A stretch of 64,000 bases of DNA from PXAP01 sp964421595. Lineage in GTDB: Bacteria > Bacteroidota > Bacteroidia > Bacteroidales > PUMT01. Position 1 is the stretch's first letter; the number at the start of each line of letters is the position of its first letter. The notes beneath the pieces were generated by a model that saw only the letters and a list, made by a program, of their open reading frames with translations, had not been told where the DNA came from and did not search any database. The stretch is from the NCBI GenBank assembly GCA_964421595.1, contig CAYQXY010000017.1:1-64000 (forward strand), written 5' to 3'. Shown here one piece after another: positions 1-8,755 of the stretch. The position numbers and the translations under genes were made by a program.

Positions 1-152
1 GGATTATTCGTTTCTTTTTTGTGTGCCCTGGCTCATGGGAGATTCATCTGTATAAGGCAGGTTAATCAGGTTAATAATCAATTAATTATATTTTTCAGGT
101 AATTCATATTCAGTATTTCAATTCCGATTGATCACCCATGCTTATTAATCGC
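1..152. repeat. Intergenic DNA with family A repeat half-units
   Basis: Positions 1-50 match the right half of the palindromic unit found at 2,214-2,340 (T-rich loop followed by the arm CATGGGAGATTCATC). A second left-arm-like string, GATTGATCACCCATG, lies at about 127-141, just beyond the stop of the CDF gene. The matching arm of the first unit lies outside the window. No gene is visible here. Confidence 0.6.
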
Positions 153-1040
153 TTATTTTTTAATGGAATCAATATAAATGGTGGCAAAAATATTCAATTC
201 GGTTTTAATTTGCTTTATAAAGGCTGCAGTAATTTTATTGGCATCCTCTAATTTATAATTACCAGGTAATTTTATATGAAATGTCAATTCAGTATGATTA
301 CCGTACCGGTGCATGTGAAAATGGTGCAAATACAGATTGCCGGCATGTATATCATTACTTATAGCATGGATTTTTTCAATTAATTCGTCGTCTGGAGTTT
401 CGCCAAGTAAAGGGTTTATACTCTCACTAACAATACGATAAGCCAAAATCAAAATCATCAGTGAAACAAATCCACCCAGAGCACCATCAATCCACCATAA
501 ATACGGACCCAGAAAAATCCCAATAAGAATTATAGCACTGGTGAGAGCATCAGACCGGTGATGCCAGCCATCAGCCTTTAATGATTTAAAATTTTCTTTT
601 CTTGCAGCAGCAAAGGAAACCTGAGCCATTATCTCCTTACTTACAAGCGAAATGATTGTCGCAATAATAGCAAAAAGCCCATATTCTACGGTTTCTCTGT
701 CAATGATCCGGGATACAGATTCAAATAGAAAATTTATAGCTATCAGAACCAGTATAAGTCCTATCACAAGAGATGCAATGATTTCAGCTCTTCCATGACC
801 AAAAGGATGATCCTTATCGGCAGGCTTGGCAGAAACATACAATCCTACCAGTAAAATAACGGAAGATAAAGAATCAGATAAAGTATGCCAGGCATCGGCT
901 ATCAGGGCAACAGATCCGGTAATAATCCCTGCCCACATCTTAAGTATAAATAAAGCAGAGTTCCCTACAATCGAAAAAAAACCTGCAAATTTCGCTGAAC
1001 CAAAATTGGTGTAATGAGGAAAAAGTCGCATCAGAAACAA
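153..1040 (-). CDS. Cation diffusion facilitator (CDF) family metal exporter
   Basis: Predicted inner-membrane divalent metal/proton antiporter of 295 aa, the usual size for the family. The sequence shows several hydrophobic helices. A metal-site motif ALIADAWHTLSDSL lies near residues 45-58, and a second HxxxD (WHHRSDAL) lies near residue 160. The HxxxD pair resembles zinc-type CDFs. A soluble C-terminal domain of about 85 residues is rich in histidine (LYLHHFHMHRYGNH) and may help bind metal. Zn, Fe or Co/Mn as substrate cannot be told apart from sequence. It is transcribed alone, with the epimerase gene upstream on the same strand 69 bp away. Confidence 0.9.
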   Translation of the reverse strand: MFLMRLFPHYTNFGSAKFAGFFSIVGNSALFILKMWAGIITGSVALIADAWHTLSDSLSSVILLVGLYVSAKPADKDHPFGHGRAEIIASLVIGLILVLIAINFLFESVSRIIDRETVEYGLFAIIATIISLVSKEIMAQVSFAAARKENFKSLKADGWHHRSDALTSAIILIGIFLGPYLWWIDGALGGFVSLMILILAYRIVSESINPLLGETPDDELIEKIHAISNDIHAGNLYLHHFHMHRYGNHTELTFHIKLPGNYKLEDANKITAAFIKQIKTELNIFATIYIDSIKK

Positions 1041-1109
1041 ATAAAATATGAACTAAAAGGCCTGTAAAGATACCGTGAATTTAACTATTTCCCTGGTTAG
1101 GGCCCGGCA

Positions 1110-1964
1110 TCAGAACAAGTCTTTCAGACAACCGCTTATATCAGGGAATTGAAATCTAAACCCTTCTTCTTTTAATACACCAGGTTCAACATCCTCGCCA
1201 CTGACAATTAAAACCGAGACTTCACCTAAAATTTTTCTCACAATTACCTCCGGAAGCTTAAATAGCAAGGGACGGTTTAACACTCGTGCAAGTTCTCTTC
1301 CTAACTCAATATTAGTTGATGATTCCGGACTTGTAAAATTAACAATTCCGCTATAATCACTGTCATTAATCAAATAGTCAATAGCACGGCATAGATCGTT
1401 AATATGGATGAATGAAACTTTTTGTTTACCATTGCCAATAATGGCACCGAGACCCAGTTTAAACGGGGTTTGCATCACCTTGAGTGCTCCCCCTCCCTTT
1501 CCAAGAACTACACCAAACCTCATAACAACTGTCCTTATGCCCATCTCCCTAATCCTGCCGGCAATTGACTCCCATTCTATTATTAAATCAGAGAGGAATC
1601 CATCTGAAAAATTCCTGCTTTTTTCATCATGCCGGCCACTGGCGCTGTAAATACTCACGCCGGAACTAAACATAACCAGGCCAGGTTTCTTTTTTGACTT
1701 TTTCAATGCAGACCAGAGCTTTTCCGAAGTTACAATCCTGCTGTCACGAATTATTTGCTTATTCTTTTTTGTCCACAACTGGAAAACAGGAGCACCTGCT
1801 AAATGGATCAGAACATCGGCGTTCTCAATATAATCAGTAAGCTGGTCACTATCACTGTACAACACCCGGCGATCAATTTTTATAAATTTTATGCCAGGTC
1901 TGTTAAAATGATCATTAAGATTTCTCCCCACTAACCCTGAAGAACCGGTAACTGCAATATTCAT
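1110..1964 (-). CDS. TIGR01777-type NAD(P)-dependent epimerase/SDR family protein
   Basis: Extended short-chain dehydrogenase-like protein of 284 aa. The N-terminal Rossmann motif TGSSGLVGRNL (residues 6-16) and the downstream pattern LIHLAGAPV, SSGVSIY and RFGVVLGKGGGAL are typical of the TIGR01777 / YfcH / SDR39U1 group. Their substrate is not established. The C-terminal region (EVIVRKILGE...GVLKEEGFRF) matches the DUF1731-like tail of these proteins. I place the start at the ATG at 1,964; the codon before it in frame is TTG. It may share a transcript with the CDF gene downstream on the same strand. Confidence 0.85.
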   Translation of the reverse strand: MNIAVTGSSGLVGRNLNDHFNRPGIKFIKIDRRVLYSDSDQLTDYIENADVLIHLAGAPVFQLWTKKNKQIIRDSRIVTSEKLWSALKKSKKKPGLVMFSSGVSIYSASGRHDEKSRNFSDGFLSDLIIEWESIAGRIREMGIRTVVMRFGVVLGKGGGALKVMQTPFKLGLGAIIGNGKQKVSFIHINDLCRAIDYLINDSDYSGIVNFTSPESSTNIELGRELARVLNRPLLFKLPEVIVRKILGEVSVLIVSGEDVEPGVLKEEGFRFQFPDISGCLKDLF

Positions 1965-2005
1965 CAATAAAGTTTTTAATTACTACCCTAAATATATGTA
2001 TGTTG

Positions 2006-2467
2006 AAATTGCTAATCAGGTGGTCGCCACGGATGAATTATCAACGTATTTGAATTCCCCATCCTTGATACATCTGCGGTCAATTCTGTATGGATAATCA
2101 TGTTCATTTAGTAATATCAACCAGATGAAGAATTAATTTCTTTTTGTGTGCCCCGGATCATGGGAGATTCATCCGAAAAATCTATAAGTACTAATCTAAA
2201 TATAAGTAAGTTACCATTGCTAATCACGTGGTTGCCACGGATGGATCACCCATGGATTATTCGTTTCTTTTTGTGTGACTTGGCTCATGGGAGATTCATC
2301 CGAATAATTTATAAGTATTAATCTTACTATAAGTAAATAACCATTGCTAATCACGTGGTCGTCACAGATGGATCACCCATAGATTATTCGTTTCTTTTTG
2401 TGTGACTTGGCTCATGGGTGATTCATCGGAACAATTTTAATTATCAATCCAGATATATGTAAGCTAA
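2006..2467 (+). repeat. Tandem palindromic repeat array (family A), about three units
   Basis: Three head-to-tail units begin with ATTGCTAATCA, at 2,008, 2,216 and 2,343. The last two have a 127-bp period; the first is longer (about 206 bp) and diverged. Each unit contains an inverted repeat. In the middle unit GGATGGATCACCCATG (2,239-2,254) pairs with CATGGGAGATTCATCC (2,286-2,301) across a 31-nt T-rich loop. In the third unit the same arms pair slightly better, because the A-A mismatch of unit two is restored to A-T. Related units occur at 12.3, 30.3, 56.4 and 58.5 kb. Confidence 0.85.
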
Positions 2468-2557
2468 ATTAGTTATTAACGTTGTTGCAACATTTGGAGT
2501 ACCCATCATATATGCATTACATTCAGTCCGCCTGGAAAATTCATAATAATTAACAAA

Positions 2558-4852
2558 TCAAATTGCCTTTTGATTAAACATAATATAGCCAAAATTAAAC
2601 ATAACGTAAAACTTCTGTCCGGCTTTATCATAGTAATTTACACTTATGGATGCAGGTCCGACACGTGTTTGATAGACAAATCCTCCGCTTCCAATAAATT
2701 TCCTGTGCTTGAATTTTTCATGATAAAAAGGAAGATTTCTGTTATCTGATCCGATCATTTCATATGGCTGAAACATATATGCTTCGAATCTTAACTGGAG
2801 CTGATTGCGAAGCATTATTACAGGAATAATTCCCACTCCGGCAAAATTGTGTGCCCTGTAATTTTCAAGGAATAATGTCTGGCTATGAGGAAATGGCTGA
2901 AAAGCGGGTGAATTAAGTACAGTAGAAGTATAATTGCTGAAAAAATCCTGTGTTGACAACGTTACTTCACTTTTTAATCCGAGAGAGATACGGCTATTTA
3001 TCCTGAAATATTTTGTGTAACCGGCATCAAAAAGGAAGAAATAATGATCATTCCGCAGACTGTTTTTTAGTAAGGAAGTAGAACCTGGAGAAAACCGCTC
3101 TATACCACGCACAAATTGGAGTTTTGCAAAAGCATTGCGGCCGCGTGAAGGATATTGCTTGAAATTAAAATTCATCATTTCCAGTAAAAAGGAGATTGAA
3201 TTTAAATCAAAGTCAGTCCTGTCTGTAGTGTCAGATTTTAAAAAATTCTCAATCTGGTAATATCGGTCAGAAACCCTGCCAATAGTATAACCAACCTGGC
3301 CCAGACCATTCATGCCAACAGGAGCCCCGGCATTAATCTTCAAATTCCCGTCGTACTTTATCAGATAAGATGGACGAACATCCTCAAAAAACGGATCATT
3401 GCTGCTTGTGAAAAAATCCCACCTGTTCAAGGTAAGAGAAATATCGCCGAATACCGGAACAGCACCCGGGTATTCGATCTTACCTCTGGCAAGAACGGAA
3501 CTGTACAGTCGCCCAAAATAAAGATTACCTTCAATGTTGTAGGAATTTCTTCCCAGAAACTTATATTCAGCACCAAAGAATCCCTGATTAATACTCGAAG
3601 AAGAAATATTTCCCCCAATTTGCATTTCGTACCGGGTCTCACTGGTTAGCTCAAGATAAAGATCAAATATCCCGGTGTTAATATTATATATTGCACGAGG
3701 ATAGATAGATGTAATCTTGTCATCAGAAACAAGCTTATAGTATTCGGTTCTCAGACGTTCCAGATCAAAATACTCTTCTCTTTGTCTTATAGTGTTTATA
3801 ACATAATCGATCTGATACTTATTGGAACCTGCAACATAAATATTTTGGAAAATCATTGGAGGCAGATCATTCCTGAATAATCTCCTTTTCTCTTGTACCT
3901 CTTCGGCAGAAATCCTCCTTGAAATTTTTTCCTTAATATGGTCCATATTATTCATTGTGGTTTCATAACCAGCCTGAATGATGCGACTGGCATCCTGAAA
4001 ATCAAGTACCCCCACATTTTGAATATCAGATTCAATCAATATTCCACCCACTTTCTCGATATCATAATCCGTCTGCCCTGAAATCATATTCTCTATCTGA
4101 AGCCGTATATTATTGGGTGTAGGAGGTGGTGCATTGGAACTTACCTTACTGCCAATCATTATACCAGGCTGAAAATCATTCATCATGACATCAAATGGGA
4201 AATTGTTATGAATTCCTCCGTCAAATAGCAGGACACCATTAATTTCAATAGGATTGAAGAAAAACGGATAAGTCATTGAAGCTCGTACTGCCGATGAAAG
4301 TTCTCCGTCACTTAGTATAACCGCCTTGTTGGCATGTACATCAGAGGCAATACATCTGAAAGGCACAAAAAGATTATTAAAATCATAAAGTGCATAGGCA
4401 CTCGACTGGGCGAAAAGCTCCAGAAGTCCGAGATCCATCAGATGTGTAGGAACAATATTTGTCGGAAATACAGGAACTGTAATCGAATCAAGCTTACTGA
4501 ACTGAAAAGAAAGCATGCCTGAATCTGGAAACCTGTCTTTATAATATTGGTAATAATCATCAGGAATCTGACCAGTTGACCAGCTTAAAAATTCAGGGGT
4601 ATATATTATAGCTTCAATTTCAGAAGTAGAATAACCTGAAGCATAAAGTGCTCCAATAATTGCACCCATCGATGTTCCGGTAACATAATCAATAGGAATG
4701 CTGTTTTCCTCAAGTGCCCTGATCACACCAATGTGTGCAAGACCTTTAGCTCCTCCACCACTCAGAACTAATCCCACTTCCTGACAATAAACATAAGTAT
4801 TGCTTAATAACGCAATGACAAGAAAGTTAAAAATAATTTTTTTCAGATGCAT
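2558..4852 (-). CDS. Patatin-like phospholipase with C-terminal outer-membrane barrel (type Vd-like)
   Basis: Predicted outer-membrane lipolytic enzyme of 764 aa. A signal peptide (about residues 1-23, ending near VYCQ) precedes a patatin domain. That domain has the oxyanion loop SGGGAKGLAHIG (31-42), the nucleophile elbow GTSMG (serine near 61) and the partner DGG motif (DGGIHNNFP, near 212). A POTRA-like segment follows (about 330-405), then an amphipathic beta-rich region to the C terminus resembling BamA/surface-antigen barrels. This order matches the RssA/PlpD-type proteins of Bacteroidota. The start is the ATG at 4,852, because the longer frame begins with TTG. It is transcribed alone; its upstream region also serves the divergent cyclophilin gene. 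Confidence 0.88.
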   Translation of the reverse strand: MHLKKIIFNFLVIALLSNTYVYCQEVGLVLSGGGAKGLAHIGVIRALEENSIPIDYVTGTSMGAIIGALYASGYSTSEIEAIIYTPEFLSWSTGQIPDDYYQYYKDRFPDSGMLSFQFSKLDSITVPVFPTNIVPTHLMDLGLLELFAQSSAYALYDFNNLFVPFRCIASDVHANKAVILSDGELSSAVRASMTYPFFFNPIEINGVLLFDGGIHNNFPFDVMMNDFQPGIMIGSKVSSNAPPPTPNNIRLQIENMISGQTDYDIEKVGGILIESDIQNVGVLDFQDASRIIQAGYETTMNNMDHIKEKISRRISAEEVQEKRRLFRNDLPPMIFQNIYVAGSNKYQIDYVINTIRQREEYFDLERLRTEYYKLVSDDKITSIYPRAIYNINTGIFDLYLELTSETRYEMQIGGNISSSSINQGFFGAEYKFLGRNSYNIEGNLYFGRLYSSVLARGKIEYPGAVPVFGDISLTLNRWDFFTSSNDPFFEDVRPSYLIKYDGNLKINAGAPVGMNGLGQVGYTIGRVSDRYYQIENFLKSDTTDRTDFDLNSISFLLEMMNFNFKQYPSRGRNAFAKLQFVRGIERFSPGSTSLLKNSLRNDHYFFLFDAGYTKYFRINSRISLGLKSEVTLSTQDFFSNYTSTVLNSPAFQPFPHSQTLFLENYRAHNFAGVGIIPVIMLRNQLQLRFEAYMFQPYEMIGSDNRNLPFYHEKFKHRKFIGSGGFVYQTRVGPASISVNYYDKAGQKFYVMFNFGYIMFNQKAI

Positions 4853-5317
4853 CAAAACGAAGAACTTAATTGATTAATTGGCTACTCAACCGGGTTGATT
4901 TCATGGCCGCAGGGCTAAATTAATATATAAATGCGTTTATGAGGAAATTCTTCTTTACAAGTGCTTTAACATAAAAGGAGAACATTTTAATACCTGAACA
5001 TGCACATTGTAAATCAATCCGTTTCAAGAATTTCAAAAGTACATGAAATTCCAGTTTGATCAAATTTTAAATTAATTATTAGCATGGAAGAAAACATGCA
5101 GGTATTTAATTTGGAAGGTCAATAACAAACATGAATGCATTAAATCAATATTTAATTATATTTATATCGAAAGTAACATACATTTTTCTTAAAATATGTA
5201 GGTTTGCAAATTAGAGTTTTTATGCGCTATTTTTAAAAGTGTGTTAAAGCTAGTCGCATTCCCCTGGCAGGAGTTAATCAATATTATCAGACATAATCAC
5301 TAATCAGCCAATACATT
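4853..5317. other. Divergent intergenic region between patatin and cyclophilin genes
   Basis: AT-rich 465-bp spacer that must hold promoters for both flanking genes. A TAGGTTTG box at 5,199-5,206 fits the Bacteroidota -7 element (TAnnTTTG) for the cyclophilin gene. I see no ORF or strong hairpin. Confidence 0.5.
5199..5206 (+). promoter_or_regulatory. Candidate Bacteroidota -7 promoter box upstream of cyclophilin gene
   Basis: TAGGTTTG matches TAnnTTTG and lies about 110 bp before the start codon. No clear TTTG -33 element is seen at the usual distance, so this is tentative. Confidence 0.35.
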
Positions 5318-6136
5318 ATGAAGCCAATCTCATTATTTGTACTTCCAATACTTTGCCTTGCCTGTGTTCAGACACAAAAAAACCAGAACGGAGTTAAAGA
5401 CAATACGGTTGTACGTATTGAAACCACTTACGGCAATATAGATATCAGATTATACGATGAAACTCCGCTTCATCGTGACAATTTTGTTAAGCTCGTTAAT
5501 GCAGGATTCTACAATGATCTTCTTTTCCACCGGGTTATAAATAACTTTATGATTCAGGGCGGAGATCCCAATTCAAAAAATGCCGATCCGTCTGCTCAGC
5601 TTGGTTCAGGAGGACCGGGATATACCATTCCGGCAGAGTTTAATCCGGAACTTTTCCACAAAAAAGGGGCCCTGGCTGCTGCCAGACTTGGCGACAATGC
5701 AAATCCTTTAAAAGAATCATCTGGATCACAATTTTACATAGTACATGGAACAGTACTAACTGATAATCAGCTAAACGAGTTGGAAGCCAGGATAAATAAT
5801 GAGAAGAAACAGAGTCTTTACTCCAAGATATTCAGGGATCTGGAAATTGAATTCAAAACTGAAAATATAGAACCTGATTATCAAATAATTACTGAAAAAG
5901 CCAGGCAAATGGTCACTGATCACTTCAGTGAAAACAATTTGTTCAACTACTCTGACATTCAACGGGAAGCCTATACCACCTACGGAGGGACTCCGCATCT
6001 GGATGGTTCGTATACCGTTTTCGGAGAAACAATAGCAGGAATGGAAGTTATAGATAAGATAGCTGCTTCTGAAACCACGGGATCATCCAGGCCTTTGACC
6101 GATATCCTTATGAGAATAAGTATTCTGGATAAATAA
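5318..6136 (+). CDS. Cyclophilin-type peptidyl-prolyl cis-trans isomerase, probable lipoprotein
   Basis: Proline isomerase acting outside the cytoplasm, 272 aa. The N terminus is a short signal sequence with a possible lipidated cysteine at residue 16. The cyclophilin fold is clear: TTYGNIDIRLYDETPLHRDN, FHRVINNFMIQGGDP, and an ESSGSQFYIVH motif. An insertion of roughly 65-75 residues, charged and helical (about 150-220), separates this part from the closing strands GSYTVFGETIAGMEVIDKIA. Insertions of this kind are common in Bacteroidota cyclophilins. The pheS start follows 37 bp downstream, so the two may be cotranscribed. Confidence 0.92.
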   Translation: MKPISLFVLPILCLACVQTQKNQNGVKDNTVVRIETTYGNIDIRLYDETPLHRDNFVKLVNAGFYNDLLFHRVINNFMIQGGDPNSKNADPSAQLGSGGPGYTIPAEFNPELFHKKGALAAARLGDNANPLKESSGSQFYIVHGTVLTDNQLNELEARINNEKKQSLYSKIFRDLEIEFKTENIEPDYQIITEKARQMVTDHFSENNLFNYSDIQREAYTTYGGTPHLDGSYTVFGETIAGMEVIDKIAASETTGSSRPLTDILMRISILDK

Positions 6137-6173
6137 TTTAAATATGATATTTTTTTAGTCTTTCTTTGCAGCC

Positions 6174-7190
6174 ATGGAGCAAAAAATTAAAAACGCATTG
6201 GATCAGGCACGTGTCTTTACTGCTGCCAACCTCAGTGAGCTAGAAAATTTCAGGGTAGAATTCCTGGGTAAAAAAGGTATCATACAGGAGTTATTCGCTC
6301 AATTTAAATCCCTGCCCCCCTCTGAAAAAAAAGAAACAGGAGTTTTACTGAATGAATTAAAAAAAACAGTGCAGGAGAAAGTTGAACAATATGTAAAGCA
6401 GCTCTCGGTAACACGTGAGTATTCTTCTGATCTTGATCTCACATTGCCTGCAAACCATGTTCCTGCCGGCAGCAGACACCCTATTTCTATAGTAAGAAAA
6501 GAAATCATAGACATTTTCAGCAGAATAGGATTTACAATATCTGAGGGTCCGGAGATAGAAGATGACTGGCATGTATTTTCTGCACTGAATTTTCCTGAGG
6601 AACATCCCGCCCGGGATATGCAAGACACATTTTTTATTGCCAAAGATCCTGATATCCTGCTACGAACTCATACTTCATCAGTACAGGTAAGAGTTATGGA
6701 GTCGGAGAATCCGCCTATACGTACAATTTCTCCCGGAAGGGTTTTCAGAAATGAAGCTATATCAGCAAGATCACATTGCATTTTTCACCAGATTGAAGGT
6801 TTATACGTAGATGAGAATGTTTCATTTGCTGACCTTAAGCAAACGCTTGAATTTTTTGCCAAGGAACTATTCGGAGAAGAAACAAAAATAAGACTTCGTC
6901 CATCCTTTTTCCCATTTACAGAACCGTCAGGAGAAATGGATGTTTCCTGCCGTTGCAAAGGAAAAGGATGTAAACTCTGTAAAAATACAGGGTGGCTTGA
7001 GGTACTGGGGTGTGGTATGGTCGATCCAAATGTGTTGAAAGAGTGCAATATTGATCCTGTAAAATACACCGGGTTCGCTTTTGGAATGGGTATTGAAAGG
7101 ATTGCACTTCTTAAATATGATATTAAGGATATAAGGCTCTATTTTGAGAATGATGTCAGATTCCTGAATCAGTTTTCAGCAATTATTTAA
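6174..7190 (+). CDS. pheS: Phenylalanine--tRNA ligase alpha subunit
   Basis: Class II aminoacyl-tRNA synthetase subunit that charges tRNA-Phe; 338 aa, normal length. An N-terminal coiled-coil tRNA-binding region (about 1-90) precedes the catalytic core. Motif 2 is visible (GRVFRNEAISARSHCIFHQIEG, quoted from about 190), as is motif 3 near the C terminus (GFAFGMGIERIALLKY). A cysteine cluster (CRCKGKGCKLCKNTG, about 260-275) lies in the core, as in many bacterial PheS proteins. The partner gene pheT is not adjacent, which is common in this phylum. The OsmC gene converges on it from the other strand. Confidence 0.97.
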   Translation: MEQKIKNALDQARVFTAANLSELENFRVEFLGKKGIIQELFAQFKSLPPSEKKETGVLLNELKKTVQEKVEQYVKQLSVTREYSSDLDLTLPANHVPAGSRHPISIVRKEIIDIFSRIGFTISEGPEIEDDWHVFSALNFPEEHPARDMQDTFFIAKDPDILLRTHTSSVQVRVMESENPPIRTISPGRVFRNEAISARSHCIFHQIEGLYVDENVSFADLKQTLEFFAKELFGEETKIRLRPSFFPFTEPSGEMDVSCRCKGKGCKLCKNTGWLEVLGCGMVDPNVLKECNIDPVKYTGFAFGMGIERIALLKYDIKDIRLYFENDVRFLNQFSAII

Positions 7191-7263
7191 GTCTGCTTTA
7201 CCTGAATCTTTGTATTACGTCATAAGGTAAAAATTACTCAATAATAGCAAAGCTGCAAATTAC

Positions 7264-7680
7264 TCAGGAAAGAATCCTGATCTCATAGGTAAGTTCGATA
7301 CTTTTCTTGTATACAGCGCTTACACCGCAGTATTTATCATGTGAAAGATCAATTGCCTTCTTGATTTTATCAACAGGCAGGTTTTCACCCTTGAATTCAT
7401 AACAGATCTTTATCCTGTAATATCGTTTTGGCAAATCTTCTGTCTGATCACCTTCTATCACCATATTAAAATAATCTGGCTCTATCCTCATTTTTTTCAG
7501 GATATTAATTACATCAATGCCTGTGCATCCTCCAAGAGAAGCCAGCATAAGAGGTTTTGGTCTCGGACCTTTATTACCTCCCCCGTTTTCCTCATCAAGG
7601 TCCATAATTATTTTATGGTCAGAAATATGAGCCTCAAAACACATATTGCCATTCCATTTAACATCTATAACCGATTGCAT
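7264..7680 (-). CDS. OsmC family protein
   Basis: OsmC/YhfA-like protein of 138 aa, possibly a thiol peroxidase or related redox protein. The two conserved cysteines of the family are present in LGGCTGIDVINIL (near 82) and KYCGVSAVY (near 118). YhfA-type members keep the fold but their substrate is unknown. It is divergent from the Crp/Fnr gene, with a 99-bp shared upstream region. The regulator might therefore control it; this is inferred from position only. Confidence 0.88.
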   Translation of the reverse strand: MQSVIDVKWNGNMCFEAHISDHKIIMDLDEENGGGNKGPRPKPLMLASLGGCTGIDVINILKKMRIEPDYFNMVIEGDQTEDLPKRYYRIKICYEFKGENLPVDKIKKAIDLSHDKYCGVSAVYKKSIELTYEIRILS

Positions 7681-7706
7681 ACCTATACATATTTAAATTA
7701 TTTTAC

Positions 7707-7714
7707 TACTTTTG
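7707..7714 (+). promoter_or_regulatory. Candidate -7 promoter box of the Crp/Fnr gene
   Basis: TACTTTTG matches the Bacteroidota TAnnTTTG element and lies 66 bp before the ATG in a short divergent spacer. No TTTG -33 box is obvious. Confidence 0.4.
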
Positions 7715-7779
7715 GACAAATTTAGCACATATAGTCCTTAATTCATAATATATTAGCAGGTTGATAAACTCTTAACCTC

Positions 7780-8484
7780 ATGAAAAATACAGCCGGTACA
7801 AACACATGTGAATATTGCTCAAGTAAATTTAACAATATCTTCAGACACCTGACTCCTGAAGAACATGAAATGATCTCTCTTGACAAAAATTGCGAACCGT
7901 ATAAAAAGGGTTCTGTAATCTATCATGAAGGAAACAGAATTTCAGGATGCTATTGTGTAAGTAATGGAATTATTAAAATTTTTAAAACTGGTATTGATGG
8001 AAAGGAGCAGATAGTAACATTTGCCAAAAAAGGAGATATTATTGGCTTTCGTTCTGTGCTCAGCGGCGAACTGGCATGCACAACTGCCAAGGTAATTGAA
8101 GATGCACACCTTTGTTTTATTCCTGGAGAGACGCTTGTTAATCTTTTCAAAAGAAACGGTGAATTTTCAATGGATCTTATGCAACTTGCCTGCAAAGAAC
8201 TTGGTGAAGCCAATGCATACATAACAGACATTGCTCAAAAGACAGTGCGTGAGAGGTTGGCAGAGGTGCTAATACACCTGAAAAATAATTTTGAACTTGA
8301 TAATGATCAGTTCCTGCAGATAACCCTTACAAGGGAAGAACTTGCAAATATTGTAGGTACGGCCACAGAATCGGTTATCCGTTTGCTTTCGGAATTTAAA
8401 TCTGACAAGCTAATTGAATTACATGGACGCAGAATAAAACTCCTAGATATTAAAGGCCTTAAAAAGGCAGGAAATGTATTTTAA
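7780..8484 (+). CDS. Crp/Fnr family transcriptional regulator
   Basis: DNA-binding regulator of 234 aa. A cNMP-binding-like beta barrel (about 25-140) contains the pattern GSVIYHEGN...GCYCVSNGIIKIF...DIIGFRSVLSGE. The C-terminal winged helix includes LTREELANIVGTATESVIRLLSEF as recognition region (about 185-208). The N terminus carries a CEYC pair (residues 10 and 13), and more cysteines lie at 54 and 56. They are too few and wrongly spaced for the classical Fnr iron-sulphur site but could still sense redox state. It is divergent from the OsmC gene. Confidence 0.92.
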   Translation: MKNTAGTNTCEYCSSKFNNIFRHLTPEEHEMISLDKNCEPYKKGSVIYHEGNRISGCYCVSNGIIKIFKTGIDGKEQIVTFAKKGDIIGFRSVLSGELACTTAKVIEDAHLCFIPGETLVNLFKRNGEFSMDLMQLACKELGEANAYITDIAQKTVRERLAEVLIHLKNNFELDNDQFLQITLTREELANIVGTATESVIRLLSEFKSDKLIELHGRRIKLLDIKGLKKAGNVF

Positions 8485-8502
8485 AAGGAAATAATCCTTT
8501 TT
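8483..8502 (+). terminator. Short hairpin terminator between convergent genes
   Basis: AAAAGGA at 8,483-8,489 pairs with TCCTTTT at 8,495-8,501 and is followed by T residues. It lies directly after the Crp/Fnr stop and before the stop of the converging small gene, so it could act on both strands. The stem is short and AT-rich. Confidence 0.4.
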
Positions 8503-8503
8503 C

Positions 8504-8674
8504 CTACATAAATTTCTTGCCCATTATAACATGAACAACTAATCCCAGCAACATAAGTCCACCACTTATTACAAGGATATTATTACTCGACATTCCCTGG
8601 GTTATTCCGTAAACCAGGACAATAACTGCAATTATGAAAATAATTAAACCCAGATACTGAATTACTTGTTTCAT
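8504..8674 (-). CDS. Small two-helix membrane protein (56 aa)
   Basis: An ATG at 8,674 opens a 56-codon frame ending in TAG at 8,504. The product begins MKQVIQYLGLIIFIIAVIVL, has a short polar turn (TQGMSSNN) and a second helix (ILVISGGLMLLGLVVHVI), and ends in a basic tail MGKKFM. It would be a small hairpin protein in the inner membrane. I recognise the general pattern of small Bacteroidota membrane proteins but no named family. It lies 81 bp after the start of the ruvB terminus on the same strand and is supported by its clean hydrophobic pattern. Confidence 0.7.
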   Translation of the reverse strand: MKQVIQYLGLIIFIIAVIVLVYGITQGMSSNNILVISGGLMLLGLVVHVIMGKKFM

Positions 8675-8755
8675 GATTTTTAGGTTAGATTTTGTTGAGC
8701 CAAAAATATATAATAATTTTTAAAATGCTTTCTCTAATATATTAAATATTTTCTT

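Noticed and set aside
2006..2467. Tandem repeats that could suggest a CRISPR array
   Set aside because: The unit is about 127 bp and repeats as a whole; there are no short repeats with unique spacers and no cas genes in the window.
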